A DNA stretch of 64,000 nt from Punctularia strigosozonata HHB-11173 SS5 (taxonomy: Eukaryota; Basidiomycota; Agaricomycetes; Corticiales; Punctulariaceae), in contig NW_006767438.1 in NCBI RefSeq assembly GCF_000264995.1, positions 1,178,310 to 1,242,309 of the forward strand, read 5' to 3'. Each line of letters opens with the position of its first letter. The stretch's first letter is position 1. Below, in pieces: positions 12,980-27,111 of this stretch. The translations under genes were made by a program, and so were the position numbers. The notes under the pieces were generated by a model. It had not been told where the DNA came from, did not search any database, and was given only the letters and a program-made list of their open reading frames with translations.

Positions 12980-15572
12980 ATGAACGCTACTCTCACTAGG
13001 GCAGCTGTTGATTTTGTGCTAACCGATGTGTGGACGAACTTCTTCGCTTGGAAACGCGACTATGCTCGGGCGAAGCTCGCGTCTCTGGCGGAAGCGCCGC
13101 CACCTACTACACGCTCAGTTGGGGGCACTCCAGATAAACCTCAACCTCTTGCCGTCGATGGATTTATCTCGATCTCGATGCGCTCTCCATCTCTGTACTA
13201 CGACGATTTACTTTCAACTTCCGCAACACTCGAACCGATAATTATACCCCTCCCGGAATCCTCCCTGGAACCCTATCCAGAATACGAATGCATTGCGCCT
13301 ATAGCACGGAGCATATACGTCGGCGACGACAGTGATGATATGCCCTTCATCCCTTTCTCAGGTATATACAGCGTCTTTACTTCTCTCAGAGGAGAAGAAA
13401 CGAGACCCAGACCCTGTTCGCGTATTATCATGTACAGACGATCCGACGTTCGACCATGGTCAGCACATGACTGCCTACTCCAGTTTATCTTGGCAAGGCT
13501 CTTTATCAACCCATCAACCTACTCGTAGGTATCTAATACCGTAGCTGGAGTATACCCGTTGATGCCATTTGCTGTGCAGTGGACCTGATTGCCGCTGTGA
13601 CTATATACAGACTCCGAAGGGACCTTAACATCACCCTTGAGGAAATAAAGATAAACGGCGCACTGCCGCCAATATTATCCCTCAGTCGCTCTGCGATGCG
13701 GCGGTATGCTTTCAAACTTCTCGTTAGATGCATCTGAACTCGTTCCCAAACTCAGGGATTTTCCGCCGTGGCCTGCCATACAGGAAGTTATCCGCGACCC
13801 AGCCTTCCCGTCCTTTCTCTATACGAAGCCAACCCCAGGAAACGACTTCACCATGAGACTCGAAGCTCTGAATGCAAAGTTTTGCCCGAATTTGAGCTGC
13901 ATCGAAACACATTGCACTCTCCATGGCGAGTAACCTTTAGGTGACGGTGTCAATGTCTGACCTTCCGCCTGTATTGACAGATTACTGGAATAAGCCTCCG
14001 CAGCCCATTCTCGCGAGGGTGAAGGCTCAGGACACACCGTGCAGCCCTGACTGCCACTTGATACGAGGATGCACGGAGAGCGCTCCGAACATTGTAGCGC
14101 ACGCAGATCCAAGTACATTGGACGATATACGGGCGATTACACGTTTGGTTCCTACCATCTCGTCGTGTGATCTAGCTGCGCTGGTCCGTTTGCCTTGCTA
14201 TCAGGTATACACTGCTCAATGTGCACCCGCGTAAATACGAACTGTTGATAGGCTTTCAAGCTACGGGAACAGGAAATGGGCCAGAACGTGCAGAACCTAT
14301 TGAACATGCTGACGAAGATCGCCGATGCCAGTTCATCGGAAACGTTGCCCGCCTTTAGCGAAGCACCCACCTTTGCAGCTAAGGACCCCTCAAAGTTTGT
14401 TCCGTGCGTGCGCTCTATGGATCACTTCGTCCTTGGTCTGCGCTCTGACGTACAAAACCCCACTCACTCAGCAACGAGCCATGCTATCACGACGGACCAT
14501 GCACCACAAACACGTTGTGCGTCTGTTCTCAAAACTTGGCGCACTGCGAGCGAAACTGCCGGTGTTCTTCGACATGTGCGCAGGACTGTTGACGGCATGC
14601 AGCCGATATGATCTCATGCTGGCTCCAGGCGAACGCAGGTTTCGCGGTTGCGACTGTGTGGATACGAAGCAGAACAACGGGAGATGCGCGAATTCTAGGT
14701 GCCCGTGCGTCGAAGCTGGTCGTGAATGCGACCCCGAAATATGCGGCAGTTGCCAATCACGGTACGCTGTCCTTTTGGTTTTGTGGCTCGCCTGTCGCTA
14801 AACGAAAAGCGTAGCGGCATGTTGTGTGAAATTGTGTCCGAACGGCATCCATTGATGTTTCCGTAGATGCGGAGCTCGGCTCCTGCAAAAACTCCCAAAT
14901 TCAGAGAGGCAGCAGCAAGGTGAGATACTGACACGTTTCCGGTAGTTCGCTCAACATACCACAGAATACTACTGTTCGGCCCGGCATGTCTGGCCTCGGG
15001 CTCTTCTTGGAGGAAGCAGTGATAGAGGGTGACCTCATTACTGGCGAGTAACCGATTTAACACATAAGCTACCTCTACTTACATACTCGTAGAGTACGTT
15101 GGAGAGCTCATTGCCGAGGCGACGGTTGATAGCCGCGAGTACGTCTCAACCTACCATATCATGTCGAGGAAATGTTAAATCGGGTTCAATCCAGCGACGT
15201 GGCAACCCACCGCGGCCGCGGGTACGTGTTTGGGATGAACGCTGAATACTCGGTGGACGCTTCGTACGCGGGAAATGCAGCGAGGTTTATCAATCACGCC
15301 CCAAAATCGAAAGCGAACTGTGTAGCGCAAGGTACGATTCCTCTCCCCACGCCCTCTCCTGGTAACTAAAGGTACGAGTTGATAGTGAAACTGGTCAACG
15401 GAGACCATCGCATCGGCATATACGCCAGTGAGTGCATATGGTTTCTCCCGTTGTCCGAAAATAGACGGGTGCTTTCGTTACAGCGCACAAGATGGCTGCC
15501 GGTAGAGAGTTGTTGCTAGATTACGGGCCCGAGTTCTTCGTTCACGCCAAGCATCGCAGTTACAAGAGATAA
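12980..15572 (+). CDS. EZH2-like: EZH2/KMT6-like histone H3K27 methyltransferase (PRC2 catalytic subunit)
   Basis: The SET enzyme of Polycomb repressive complex 2, which methylates H3 Lys27 in chromatin. The N-terminal exons give VDFVLTDVWTNFFAWKRDYA and a DDPTFDHGQHM segment. A CXC (pre-SET) Cys cluster follows: RGCDCVDTKQNNGRCANSRC then PCVEAGRECDPEICGSC and SCKNSQIQRGSSK. The SET domain reads GMSGLGLFLEEAVIEGDLIT, EYVGELIAE, YVFGMNAEYSVDASYAGNAA with RFINHAPKSKANC, VNGDHRIGIYA, and LLLDYGPEFFV, with the catalytic NH, NC and DY elements present. Stop TAA at 15570-15572. The CXC-SET order and VNGDHRIGI are diagnostic for E(z)-type enzymes. About ten exons. The ATG at 12980 was chosen because coding-like sequence starts there; an in-frame ATG at 12767 is possible. 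Confidence 0.87.
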
Positions 15573-15847
15573 AGTAGCATAGACCGGGTACATATATGCC
15601 ATATGGTTGAACTTGCTATATGCCATGATTTGCAGATCCAGGCAACTTCGAGGCGATAGGGAGGCGCGGAGTCTCCCTTTGAGCTCCGCTTCAGACCCCG
15701 GCGACGCGCAAATGTTGGTTGCGCGCGTGATCAGAGACTTGGCTGGAACCTCGACTGCTGCCATCGCAGGCGCGTTCCTTTGTTCAAGTTGTGAAAGTTC
15801 TCAACGGTACCAACGTACTTACTCCTGGAGGAAAAGGTGCCAGCGGG

Positions 15848-18800
15848 ATGTATGTCGCCCGGCAGGAGGTCCTGTCACCGAGTGGCGTGGAGTTTGCCAC
15901 AAGCCTCAACCTTACACCGTCAACGACTTGGACCAGAGGTTCCGATGCTACGCCCAACGACTTCGTTTCGCGCGTCTTGACCAACTTGGTGGTCGCTCGC
16001 TCCCACTTTTTGCGTGTGTTCGAAGTGTGGCAAGAGCTAGCGCCTGCCTCCTCCGAGGTGGACCATGAAAGGGAGAAAAGAGCGAAGGTTCGAAAAGGAA
16101 CGGAAGCTGTCGAAGGAGAGGTTGCGATGGACGAGGATGGGGAGGGGTTTATCAACGTCGGACAAGTCAAGGTGACTGGAGAAGCCCTTTGTATCGATTG
16201 CAGCTACGCTTGTTGTCTTAGCGAGCAATCTATCGTACGTTCAACGTAATACTGATTGTGACCTCTGCTGTATACAGTCCATCGGCGAGAGTGGCATTCC
16301 CAAAGCGAATACTGTTGCCCGTCTGCGACTTGTACGCGAGCATCGCCTACATGGCATGGTGACTGGCCTCGGTCGCATCAAGATTCTATCCTCGCTTAAT
16401 GACGGCTTGGATCGTCTGCTCATATCGTTCGAGGACGCCAAGGTTCGTATATGCGCTGAGGATGACATCGACGACTAAACGCAATTCTCACAGATTGCTG
16501 TCCTCGAATGGTCGGAAGAACAACACGACCTGCTCACGGTCTCCATCCACACCTATGAACGGGCTCCCCAGTTGGTTCGTAGTCATCCCATTCTTGGCAC
16601 GCTTAGTCGCTGACGCCGCAACCCGCCAACCAGATGTCGTTGAATGCGTCCCTGTTCCATGGGTGGCTTCGGGTTGATCCTATATCGCGATGCGCTGCTC
16701 TGGCTTTACCTTGCGACGCTTTCGCCATCATTCCCTTTCACCAGACTCTCGAGTATGAAGAGACTCAGTTACGGTGCGTATCCTCCTCTTTCAGCATATG
16801 ACCCAGCTCATCTAAGGATGAACGGAACAATAGGGAAGCTCCATACGCCCCAAGTTTTATCCTGGATCTTACTTCCGAAGTTGATCAGCGCATTCACAAC
16901 GTGGTCGATATGAGTTTCCTCCCCGGATTCAACAACCCAACGGTCGCTGTTCTCTTTCAACCTACCCAAACGTGGACAGGGTACGTGCACTCGCTTCCAG
17001 AACACAATTTTCTGGCTGAGTCCCCTTTCAGGCGTCTGACAGAGTACAAAGACACGATGAAGCTCCTAGTTTTCACGTTGGATGCCGTCACTCGCAACTA
17101 CCCGGTCATCACCTCTGTCGACAACCTCCCCTACGACTGTCTCTCCGTGCATGCCTGTTCGGCTGCTGTTGGCGGCGTCATCGTGATCACATCCAACTCC
17201 ATCATCCACGTCTCACAGAGCTCCCGCAGAGTTGCCCTTTCTGTCAACGGTTGGGCCTCCAGGGTCACCGACATGTCGTTGGCACCCGTACAGGCTGAAT
17301 ATGCCACCCGAAATCTAGCTCTAGAAGGATCGAGGCTGGCGTTTGTGGACGACAGGACGTTTTTCTTATTTCTCAAGGATGGGACTGTGTACCCTGTGGA
17401 GCTATCGCTGGATGGTGCGGTGGTTTCGACGATATCTATGGGCCACGCGCTAGCGCAATCGGCGATACCGGCTGTCGTTACACCGGTCACCCAAGAGCAT
17501 ATATTCGTTGGCAGCACTGCAGGTACATCCGTCCTACTCAAGATTACGTCCGTTGAGGAAGAAGTCGAGGACAACGCGAGCGATGCTGTTGCCGCAGCCG
17601 TGGTGGACACTGCAGACAGTATGGTCATGGACGATGATGATGGTGCGCGTTCTCGACTTCGTTATAGATTTCGATGTGCTCAGTTTGAGACCCTAGATAT
17701 CTACGGTGTCTCGATGAAAACGGATGCCCAATCCCTCAGTAATGGGCACGCCAATGGGACGCATCTTTCCGTCAAGAAACGTTCCGTGACTCACCTTTCT
17801 CTCAGCGATTCATTACCTGGATATGGTTCAATCTCGGACATGTCGTTTTCGCTGGCTAAGAACGGCGTAAGATAGAGATTACCTCGTGTAAGCCTCTTGC
17901 TGACCACGTTTCATAGGAAAAAGTTGTTCCGGAGCTCGTCGCTGCTACCGGAAGCGGCTCCATGGGAGGATTCACGCTGTTCCAGGTACGCTGCAGTGGG
18001 CAAATGTGTTCTGCAACGTCTCCTGACACGAGAGGTCCCTTAGCGTGATCTTCCCGCGCGTACCAAACGCAAACTCCACGCGATTGGTGGTGGTCGTGGA
18101 ATGTGGTCCCTCTCCCTCAGGCCAACCGTAAAAGTCAATGGGACGTCTTACGAGCGCGCTGTGAACCCATTCCAGGCGGACAATGACACCGTCGTCGTTA
18201 GCACGGATGCAAATCCTGCCCCAGGACTGTCTAGAGTTCGTGCCCTGCGCTTACATCTAACACAACGCTCATTTCGTCTCATAGTTCTCGCACCGGACAC
18301 CAAGGACAGAAATATCGATAACCACTCGAGTTCCTGGACAGACCATTGGTGCCGCTCCTTTCTTCCAGAGGACAGCGATCCTACACGTTATGTCCAATGC
18401 CATACGCGTTCTTGAACCAGGTCGGTTCCTCATTTCTCACCTTTGCATGTTGCTAATGACTATGTAGACGGGAGCGAAAGACAGGTTATCAAGGACCTGG
18501 ATGGCAACATGGCGCGGCCCAAAATCCGGCACTGCAGCATTTGTGACCCATTCGTGTTGATCGTCCGTGAGGACGATACGATCGGTCTTTTCATCGGCGA
18601 GAGCGAGCGAGGAAAGATTCGTCGGAAGGACATGTCCCCCATGGGCGATAAGGTCAGGCTTCATCATGACCACCAGACAGCAGCTGACCCTTCCTTCTCA
18701 GACTTCCCGCTATCTCACGGGTTGCTTTTTCACGGACAACGCCGGGGTCTTTGACCTTCGATCTCAGGCGAATGGCAATTCTGGAGCAGACAAAACCGCA

Positions 18801-21347
18801 ACCTCCACTCTCCAAGGAGTCGTCAATGCTGACAGCCGGAGCCAATGGTTGCTACTGGTGCGCCCTCAAGGCGTACTTGAGGCCAGTGATCTTTCACCTA
18901 TTCCAGGATGTCGTAGACTGAACGAAAAGCAGATATGGACTCTACCCAAGCTGTCCATCGTGTTTTCCGTTCGCTTAGCTTCAACGCTTGATTGGGTCCT
19001 CGCGGATTCTGGAGACGGGCCTGCGTTGTCGATGCCTGGGGAATCGCCTCGGCGACCCCAAGAGCTCGACGTGGAGCAGGCTGTTATTGCCCCTCTTGGA
19101 GAAACTGCGCCGCAACCTCATCTTCTGGTAGGTGCGAATGGATGGCATGCACGCGTAATGTCTAACGTACCCGAAGTTGTTCCTCCGTTCAGGACAACTC
19201 GCCATCTATCAAGCCATCCCGATGCAAGCATCATCTGTAGACGAGTCGCTGTCTCGTCCCAGCCTTGGTGTTCGGTTCGCAAAAGTGGCTACCCGCGTCT
19301 TCGAAATACAGCGTCAAGATGATTCGGAGAAGTCGATTCTTGCCGAGCAAAAGAAGATATCCAGAGTGTTAATACCCTTTTTGACGTCGCCATCGCCGAC
19401 AACTACTTTTTCAGGCGTCTTCTTCACCGGTGATCACCCATGCTGGATACTGAAACCTGATCGCTCAGGAATTAGGATACATCCTTCCGGACACTCTGTG
19501 GTGCACGCGTTCACATCCTGTTCGCTATGGGAATCAAAGGGCGATTTTCTCCTGTACTCAGATGAGGTTCGATGCCATGCCAATCTCCTATTGCGTGGCT
19601 CTCATGACGAAAACGGATAGGGCCCGAGCCTGTTGGAGTGGATGCCAGACACAGATGTCGAAACAGAGCTACCTTCCAGATCAATTCCTCAACCAAGATC
19701 GTACTCTAAGGTTACGTTTGATGCATCTACGGGGCTCATTGTAGCTGCGGCCCATCTTGAAGCTGAGTTCGCCACGTATGATGAAGACAACAATATCGTC
19801 TGGGAGCCCGACTGTGAGCAGCGATGCTTCTTGCCAGATAGTTCCTTATCGCTTTTCCCTAGCTGCCAACGTCAGTTTCCCTCGCAGTTCTTGCTCAACC
19901 CTGGAACTCATCTCCCCGGATGAATGGATCACGATGGACGGGTCAGCCGATGATCTCTCATCCATAACGGGCGTATTACTGATCACACGAAGCAGGTTCG
20001 AATTCGCCAACAACGAATTCGTAACCTCGGTTGAATCTGTGCCACTCGAAACATCAAGTACCGAGAGCGGTAGCAAGGATTTTATAGCAGTAGGCACCAC
20101 CATTGACCGCGGTGAAGATCTTGCTGTTCGAGGAACGGTACGCCAATGTCTTTCAGCGGTCACAGATAGCTCATAAACAGATATAGACCTACGTCTTCGA
20201 GATTGTGGAGGTAGTTCCTCCAGAAAACTCGTCGTTGTCACGATGGTGGAAGCTACGGCTGAGATGCCGTGATGACGCCAAGGGACCCGTTACTGCGCTC
20301 TGTGCTATGGACGGCTATCTGGTGTCTTCCATGGGTCAAAAGGTTTGCATGCGTTTTCCATAAGATGGACGGACTTCGTTCAAATGCCGCGTCTACAGAT
20401 CTTCGTCCGAGCATTCGATATGGACGAGCGCCTCGTTGGAGTCGCATTTCTGGATGTTGGCGTCTACGTGACCACATTGCGGGCTGTCAAGAATCTGTTA
20501 GTCATCGGCGACGCGGCCAAAAGTGTATGGTTTGTGGGGTTTCAGGTATGTGCGCCAGCATTCGGAGTGAAACACGTAGTTCATGAGTGGTGTAGGAAGA
20601 TCCATATAAGCTCGTGATTCTGGCCAAGGACTTCCAAACCGTGTGCGTTACTACGGCCGACTTCATCTTCACCGAAGATTCGATGTCTATCTTGACGAAT
20701 GACGAGAACGGTGTGATGCGGTTGTATCAGTACGATCCACAAGGTACGAAACAATGTCTGCCGTCGATGGTCTTGGCTCACGACTCGCCTAGATCCCGAC
20801 TCCAGGAACGGACAACAGCTAATGTGCCGTACTGAGTTCGATACACATACGACGTGTCAAACCTCCATCGTATTCGCTCGTCGTGTTGGTGAAGGTGAGG
20901 AGGCCGCTTTACCTCAAGCAAAAGTCGTTGCAGGTGAGTCAGAGGTCGTCTTGATCTCACGACAGTCCATCTTACATGTGTAGGTTCCATTGACGGGTCC
21001 CTCGCCGCATTAACATGCATGGATGAGCCCGCATTCAAACGACTACAGCTACTGCAAGGACAGCTGACAAGGAACATCCAACATGTGGCGGGTCTCAACC
21101 CTAAGGCCTTCCGGTGCGTAGTCCGTTGAAAAAAGATACTTACACTAGGATTTTGATGTGATTCCGATTCAGGATTGTCCGTAACGATTACGTTTCCAAG
21201 CCGCTCTCGAAGGGCATCCTGGACGGCAACCTGCTATCTTCCTACCTAGAGCTTCCTATTCCCCGCCAGGAAGAGATCACCAAACAAATTGCAACAGAGC
21301 GCGCTGCCGTTTTGCGCGACTGGACCAGTATAGGATCTGTATGGTAG
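15848..21347 (+). CDS. CFT1: mRNA cleavage and polyadenylation factor subunit Cft1/CPSF160
   Basis: The large WD-type scaffold of the CPSF/CPF complex that recognises the polyadenylation signal on pre-mRNA in the nucleus. The start gives MYVARQEVLSPSGVEFATSL and RVLTNLVVARSHFLRVFEVW, matching the N-terminus of fungal Cft1. An acidic insert (TEAVEGEVAMDEDGEG) follows, then LVREHRLHGMVTGLGRIKIL, LDRLLISFEDAKIAVLEWSE and LSFLPGFNNPTVAVLFQPTQ-type blocks typical of the first beta-propeller. The C-terminal CPSF A part reads VAGLNPKAFR, then VRNDYVSKPLSKGILDGNLL and LELPIPRQEEITKQIATERA, ending with a TAG at 21345-21347. More than ten short introns interrupt the gene. It runs tail to tail with SEC31, about 110 bp apart. 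The end GILDGNLLSSYLEL is more like Cft1 than Rse1 or Ddb1. Confidence 0.87.
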
Positions 21348-21457
21348 TCACGCCCTAATCATGTTTCATACACGCAGTTTGTTGTTATCATCCATTCGTC
21401 CACAGAATTTGTATTATGTCATTTATAGGGTCGATACAGAACGAGACATGTTGCACA

Positions 21458-24400
21458 TTACAACCGCATAATCAGCTGCTTGACCCCTGACATCCACAAA
21501 CCGATGTCGTCCGTAAGCGAGCCTTTGGTGAGAAGATCAACGTGAATGGCAAGGGCGGCGTCGCGGTCGTGAGCTGCCATAGCTGCAGTGGCCTCGTCAG
21601 CATCCATATAAGCAATAAGTGTCTCCGAACGACCATACCTTGGGTGAGGACTGAAAGCTGGGCAACGACCGGCTGAGATAGAGTCTCGCAGTTGAGGGCA
21701 TCGAAGAGCGGGTTGATGCGGCGCTCCAAATCGTCTACGAACCGTTTCTGTTGAGGCTGAAAATGTACATTTCATTAGTCTAGCTGAATATAAGCATCAA
21801 CTGATGTCCAATATACGTACGGGAGTTATCTGCTTTAGGTGGTTCAACTGTCCAGAAATGATGTCATAGATAGGTTTAGACGCGTCGGGGATATGCGACC
21901 TATCACCAGCGGCTGCGAAGGCGTCAATAGGCAGTCCTCGGCCGATGTCAAAGGACGTACGGTATTTCGGCGGCGGCGGACCTTGCTGAGACGGCGCGCG
22001 GTTGATGCTCGCCGACCTTGGTGGCGCCATGCTCGGGCCGCCCGGGGGCGGTGGTCCCACAGCAGATGGCGGGATACCCGCTCCGGGCCCTGGGGGCGGA
22101 GCAGCGCGAGCGGCACCAGGTGGAGGGCCGTATGGCCCCGTGGGCTGAGGAGGCGACATGGCGCGATCGTAGCCGCCAGGTCCTCTGGGCGGCGCTTGCA
22201 TCTGCTGCACCGGCGGAGGCGTAGCCCGGTTGTAGGGCGCTCCGGTGTTTGGAGCGAATCCAGAAGGTGCTTGTCCAATTGGAGGAGCCACATGTCCGCG
22301 TTGAGGTGGTGGGGCGAATTGTCCTGGAGGCGGCTGCCTGGGCGAACCGGGGCCGGCATTCGGCGGTCCAACAGGGGGAACCGCTCCGCGATGAGGCGGG
22401 GGTGGCAAGTTTTGCGGCTGTCCTGGGGGTCCTGTAGTAGGTGGGCGGGAAGGCGGGTACGGTCCAGGACCTCCCTGAGGTGGAGGCGGGTGCGCCAAAC
22501 CACGCTGGGGAGGTGGGCCAGGTGGCAGACGTCCACCTTGCGCGCTAGCGGTCCGCGGCGGTGGCGGCGGCAAGCTCGCCGGCGTCCCAGGACCGCCGAA
22601 CGGTACGTTGGGAGTCTGCGGGCTAGAGTTGGGGAACGGCGATGTAATCGCAGCAGGCTTAGCGGCGGTCCCAACGGTGGGTGTCTGTCGGCGATCCAAG
22701 ACCGGCGGCGCATCATTCCATCCTCCGGCCTGGCGTTTGGGAGGTGGTGGCAAGGAAGCAGTACCAGGACCGCCATTCATCGCTCGCGGCGGTGGAGGCA
22801 GGGAGACAGCAGGCTGAGGGGGTGCCTGCTGTTGCCATCCGGGACCGCTCGTGGTTGGACCACCACCATAGGGGTTGGGCGGCGCGTACGGTGTAGCACC
22901 AGTGGTCTGGTAAGGCGGTTGCGTGGTACTGGGAGGACGGGCTGGCGCATACGGACCGCTGGGCTGCTGTGTGATGGGAGGTGCATAGGGGCCACTAGGC
23001 TGTTGCGGCGCTGCAGCGGTGTATTGATCGTAAATGGAATGTGCGGCACTGGGCTGCTTAACTTGAGGAGCCTGTTGCTGCTGCAGGTGAACGGGGGCTT
23101 GCTGGTACCCATAACTGGATGTCGAAGCAGGTACAGCGGCAGGAGCGGGGGCTGGAGCTAGCTTGGACGGTCCTGCGACGGGAGCGCTTTGCCCAGCCGC
23201 GACCAGAAGCCTCTCCCTTTCGCCAGTGAAGTCGACGGCACTGCCAGAGTAGTCCGTTGGGGTCAACTTCAAGAACTCCACAGCCTCGCCCACCAATCCT
23301 TGCGCAACGAGCAGATCCGCGTATTCGAGGTAGCGGTCGTACAACGCTGACAGCTTGTACAACTTTGTGGACGCGTTTTGACCCGACGACGCTCCTTGCT
23401 GGAGATCGGAATCCGCGTACTTGATAGCGCTGCGGAAGACTGTCACCTTCTCCACGAATGTCTGCAACGCGTGCGCGTGCGCCGAGTATAGGCTTTGTTC
23501 CTCTCCTTCCTCCCGAGCCTTCTCTTCTTCGGCGAGCTCCTCCACCCAGATGTTCACCAGCCGTTCCAGCCGACCAGCTGCCAGATATGTCAACGTTGCA
23601 TTTTTTCTCAGCTCCTTGGCCAACTCGGGCTGCCCGTCCTCGGTCGCCTTCACAAGGCGGCTCTGGAACTCCAACCGCTGGCCGAGCTGCTCCGCAAGAC
23701 CCGCGAATTCCTCCTGGCTCGCGAATGTGCACAGCACGACGAAGATCTCCTGCCACTCCTGCAGATCCGCGTTTTGGACGATGTCCGCCAAATCATTCGT
23801 GACGATGCTGCCGAACAAGCGCAGGTACGGCAGCTGCGTGGTGCGCTTCTCAAAGTAGGCCTTCTGCGTCTTCGCCAGCAGCTCCGGGCCGCCCTTCACC
23901 GCGAGCAGGATCGCGTCCGCGAACCGCTCGACGCTCAAGCACAGCGTCACCGCGCTCTCGAAGTCGCCGAGCACGAGGGCCTTCGTAACCAATCGGTCGG
24001 TCTCACTCTCGTCCGCGGGGTAGATCCTGAAGGTATTATTCTTCAATCCTTCGCTAGCCGCGCTCGATGGTCGGCTACCGATAGTCGCCGCAACGCTCGA
24101 GTCAATCGGGTAGTTCGTGTGCGGAACCTGGGGGTGCAAGCTCGTGTCGTCCGCGCCGCGGGCCATGCCCATGCTGCTGAAGAAGTCGGCAGCGGCATCT
24201 GTCTGCGGCGTACCGATGTTTTCGTCGCCGAACAAGGAGGGCACAGTGGTCGTCGACTCCCCGTCTCCGGTCGTCGTGGCGCCCGTAGCGTCGCTCGCAA
24301 CGCTGGCACTAACCTCGGATGGAGTCGCCTCCGCAGCTCCGTTCGCGTTGTCGGCAGCCTCGGCTTCGCCACCCTCCACGTCGCTCGTGACGTCTCCGCT

Positions 24401-26418
24401 CTTCTCGGGTTCCGCAAAACTCACGACAGGCTCCCGTGGCGCCTGGATGTGCGTTTCAGTCAGCTCTTGGTCGACAGGTGTGGCTGATGCGCGCTCGTCC
24501 GCCTGCTCCTTCAAATTCGTCACAGCCTGTGCGACGCGCTTAGCGATCTCCTCCTTCGAGAAGCCGAGTAGTGTCACGAGCTCATCCCTCGAATCCGCAT
24601 GGAATAAGCTTAGCAGCGCCTTCCACGCTTCGCTCGCGCCAGCCGGGTCGTCGCCGGCGCGTTCCTTCGCGAGCTCGCTCAGCGCGTCGGACTTGACCGC
24701 CTCTGTCAGCTTCTTCGCGCGTTCCACGATGGCCTCCTCGGTGACGACTTTGCGCACGTGCACGACGCTGCTCTGCGCCTTGCCCTGAGCGCCGGGCAGG
24801 TTGCTCACGCTGACCAGCTTGCCGCCGTAGCCCCAGGTGGCGCCGACGGGCCGTTTGAGCCACTTGGGCGGCTGACTGAGCGAGAGCGTCGCCTGCGTAG
24901 TGCGCGTGTATTCTGGCGCGTCGAAGATGTCGGCTCCTGATTGGGACGCCGCCGCGGTGGGCGCCTGCGAGGGGGTATCCTGGTTGGTGCCCTGGACGTT
25001 ATGGATGCCGATGGTGCCGTCGAAGAAGCCGGCGGCGAAAAGGTCAGGGTTGCGCGGGCACCACTGGACCTGGAACGCCCAGTTGTCGGCAGAAGGCACC
25101 TGGAGATCCCATGAGCAAATATCAGCGGCGACGACTGAAGAGCGGCAAGAAAACTCACCTCGCCGATGATCTCACTTGACTGAGGGTTCCAGCACAACAC
25201 GCGATTGTCCTTCCCGCAAGACAGAAGTAGGTCCGCGTCCTGCTTGCACCAGGAGAGCGAAAGCACGCCCTTCTCATGACCCGTGAGGATCTATACAGGG
25301 GGGGCACGTTTTAGATTAGTACGTGGAACGACATTCCGTCCTCACCTTCTCTGGGGCGCGAGCGTTACGCAAGTCCCAAACCATGATCACGGGCGAGGTG
25401 TCGTCTTCAGAGGACGTAACGATCCTCGTGGCCTACAGTTGGTGTAGTCAGTATACCATCCAGCCACCAGCTGCATGTAACACACGTTATCCGGATGCCA
25501 GGCCACGTCACTCATTCCTCTCCTCCCGCCAGCGCCCATACCAATACCTCCGATAGATGCGCCTGCGAGCGTCCCGGCGCCACCACCATACGCAAGGGCA
25601 ACAACCTCACGCTTTCCTCGCAGATCCCATACGACCGTGTAGCCGGTGCTGGAGGCGGTGGACAGGATGTGCGGGACCTGATGGTTCCACGCGAGAGACG
25701 TGATTTCATCCAACTTTTGAGATCGCGAGCCGGGAGAATAGGGCTTGGACGGATCGCGAAGATCCCAGATGAAGACCTGAGTAGCGATAGCTTGGTTAAG
25801 TGGCTGCAATCGCGCGCCGAGCGGAATGTGGGCGTTACCTCGCCGCCGACGGCGCCAGATGCGAGCAAGTTCGTTTGGATTGAGTTGAAGTCAAGGCCGC
25901 GTATGGGTCCACTGTGCGTGTCGTTACGGAGAATGAGCGACTCGGTTGGTCTGTGAAGGAATTCGGTTAGTATGATATCGAAGCGGATAGCCATCGCATC
26001 AACGAATCGACGCACTCCGCACTAGCGACAATCTTGTCCGCGTCCCATATCCCAAGCTCGCCGTTCTCCATCCCAGCAGCAATGACTCCCTTCGGTCTAT
26101 TTCCATCTACATATCCCCATGCAATGCGGTTGAATCTAGCCCGCGCGTCGATCAGCTCCGTGTGCTCATTCATACGAACAAGACGCGGTCTCCTCACTTC
26201 GCATGAGTGCTAACCACGCCCTTCGGCCCAGGCCTTCCCTCGCCTCCGAGGTCGTATTCCGCCGCGTCGCTGAAGTCGGGCGCCCAGATTTCGAGCTGGC
26301 TCTCGTTGCTGAAGGACTCGTCGAGCGCGCCGGCGACGGAGCCCGTGGCCAGCAGGGGCGGCGCCGGCGCCGGCGACCACGCGAAGGTCGCAGTCCGCGA
26401 GATTTCTTTGAGTTTCAT
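21458..26418 (-). CDS. SEC31: COPII coat protein Sec31
   Basis: The outer-coat subunit of COPII vesicles leaving the endoplasmic reticulum. The start (26418) gives [16 protein letters not shown], the first blade of the N-terminal WD40 propeller. Later exons give [20 protein letters not shown] with [64 protein letters not shown] and [21 protein letters not shown] long exon (21797-25099 region) holds the helical ACE1 part ([35 protein letters not shown]) and then a very Pro/Gly/Gln-rich linker of several hundred residues, which in Sec31 binds Sec23. The last exons give the small C-terminal helical region ([28 protein letters not shown]). The opposite strand of the Pro-rich exon is open over long distances but is only a shadow. 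The frame is intact. Confidence 0.92.
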
Positions 26419-27111
26419 GCGAGGTCGTGAGCGGGGAGGATGGCGAGGTCGGGACAAATAACGAAGGGAAGTCTAGGGAAGATGGCGCTGGAACCGGGGA
26501 GTATGACACGTATATTGCCAAATACGGTAAGCGGTAGCATCCGCCGCCACAGTCGCCAGGTTTCCCGCCCTCTCTCTTCCCCAAAGCTCGTACTTTATTA
26601 TCTCGCAGTGTGCCGACGTGCTATGTTTCTCTCTTCTCAATTGGCGTACTGCACCTGCCATGCTAATGTGGTGCAAGATCCATATTTACCATGGCAGTGC
26701 CTTGACATGCATACGCCAACGATCCTGAGGAGATACCGCCTACCGCCGCACCAAAGCCTGATGCAAGGGGTGATTCTACTCATATTCTACGACTGTTGGA
26801 CATAGGTTCTGTACGTACGGAACCTTGGTGGATGATAGATATCAGATGCTCGGCGATCACGAGCCAGGCCCCTGAATAAGGCTGGGCGATTGCGTACGAC
26901 GCAAAGTCAAAGAACAACCTAACTATACTCCGTTGCTCGGGTGACGAACATTCTTCTTCAATTAGAGAGAGGCAGGGAGAGAGACTTGTGCGTATCTTTG
27001 GTATCACTACGGAAGCTGACCGCGCTTTAGCGTGGCGCGGCGCCTAGCGACCAACATATAAGACATACGATATCGTACGCTTTGGCCCTCGCGTCTGGCG
27101 GTTGCGCCACC
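26419..27111. other. Intergenic, divergent promoters of SEC31 and DUF6533 gene 1
   Basis: No gene is supported here. An AT-rich catataag stretch at about 27056-27063, some 50 bp before the DUF6533 start codon, could be a TATA element. Confidence 0.4.

Noticed and set aside
21839-23161. 440-codon open frame opposite SEC31
   Set aside because: Lies antisense to the Pro/Gly-rich exon of SEC31; Arg/Trp-rich composition is what the reverse of Pro codons gives.
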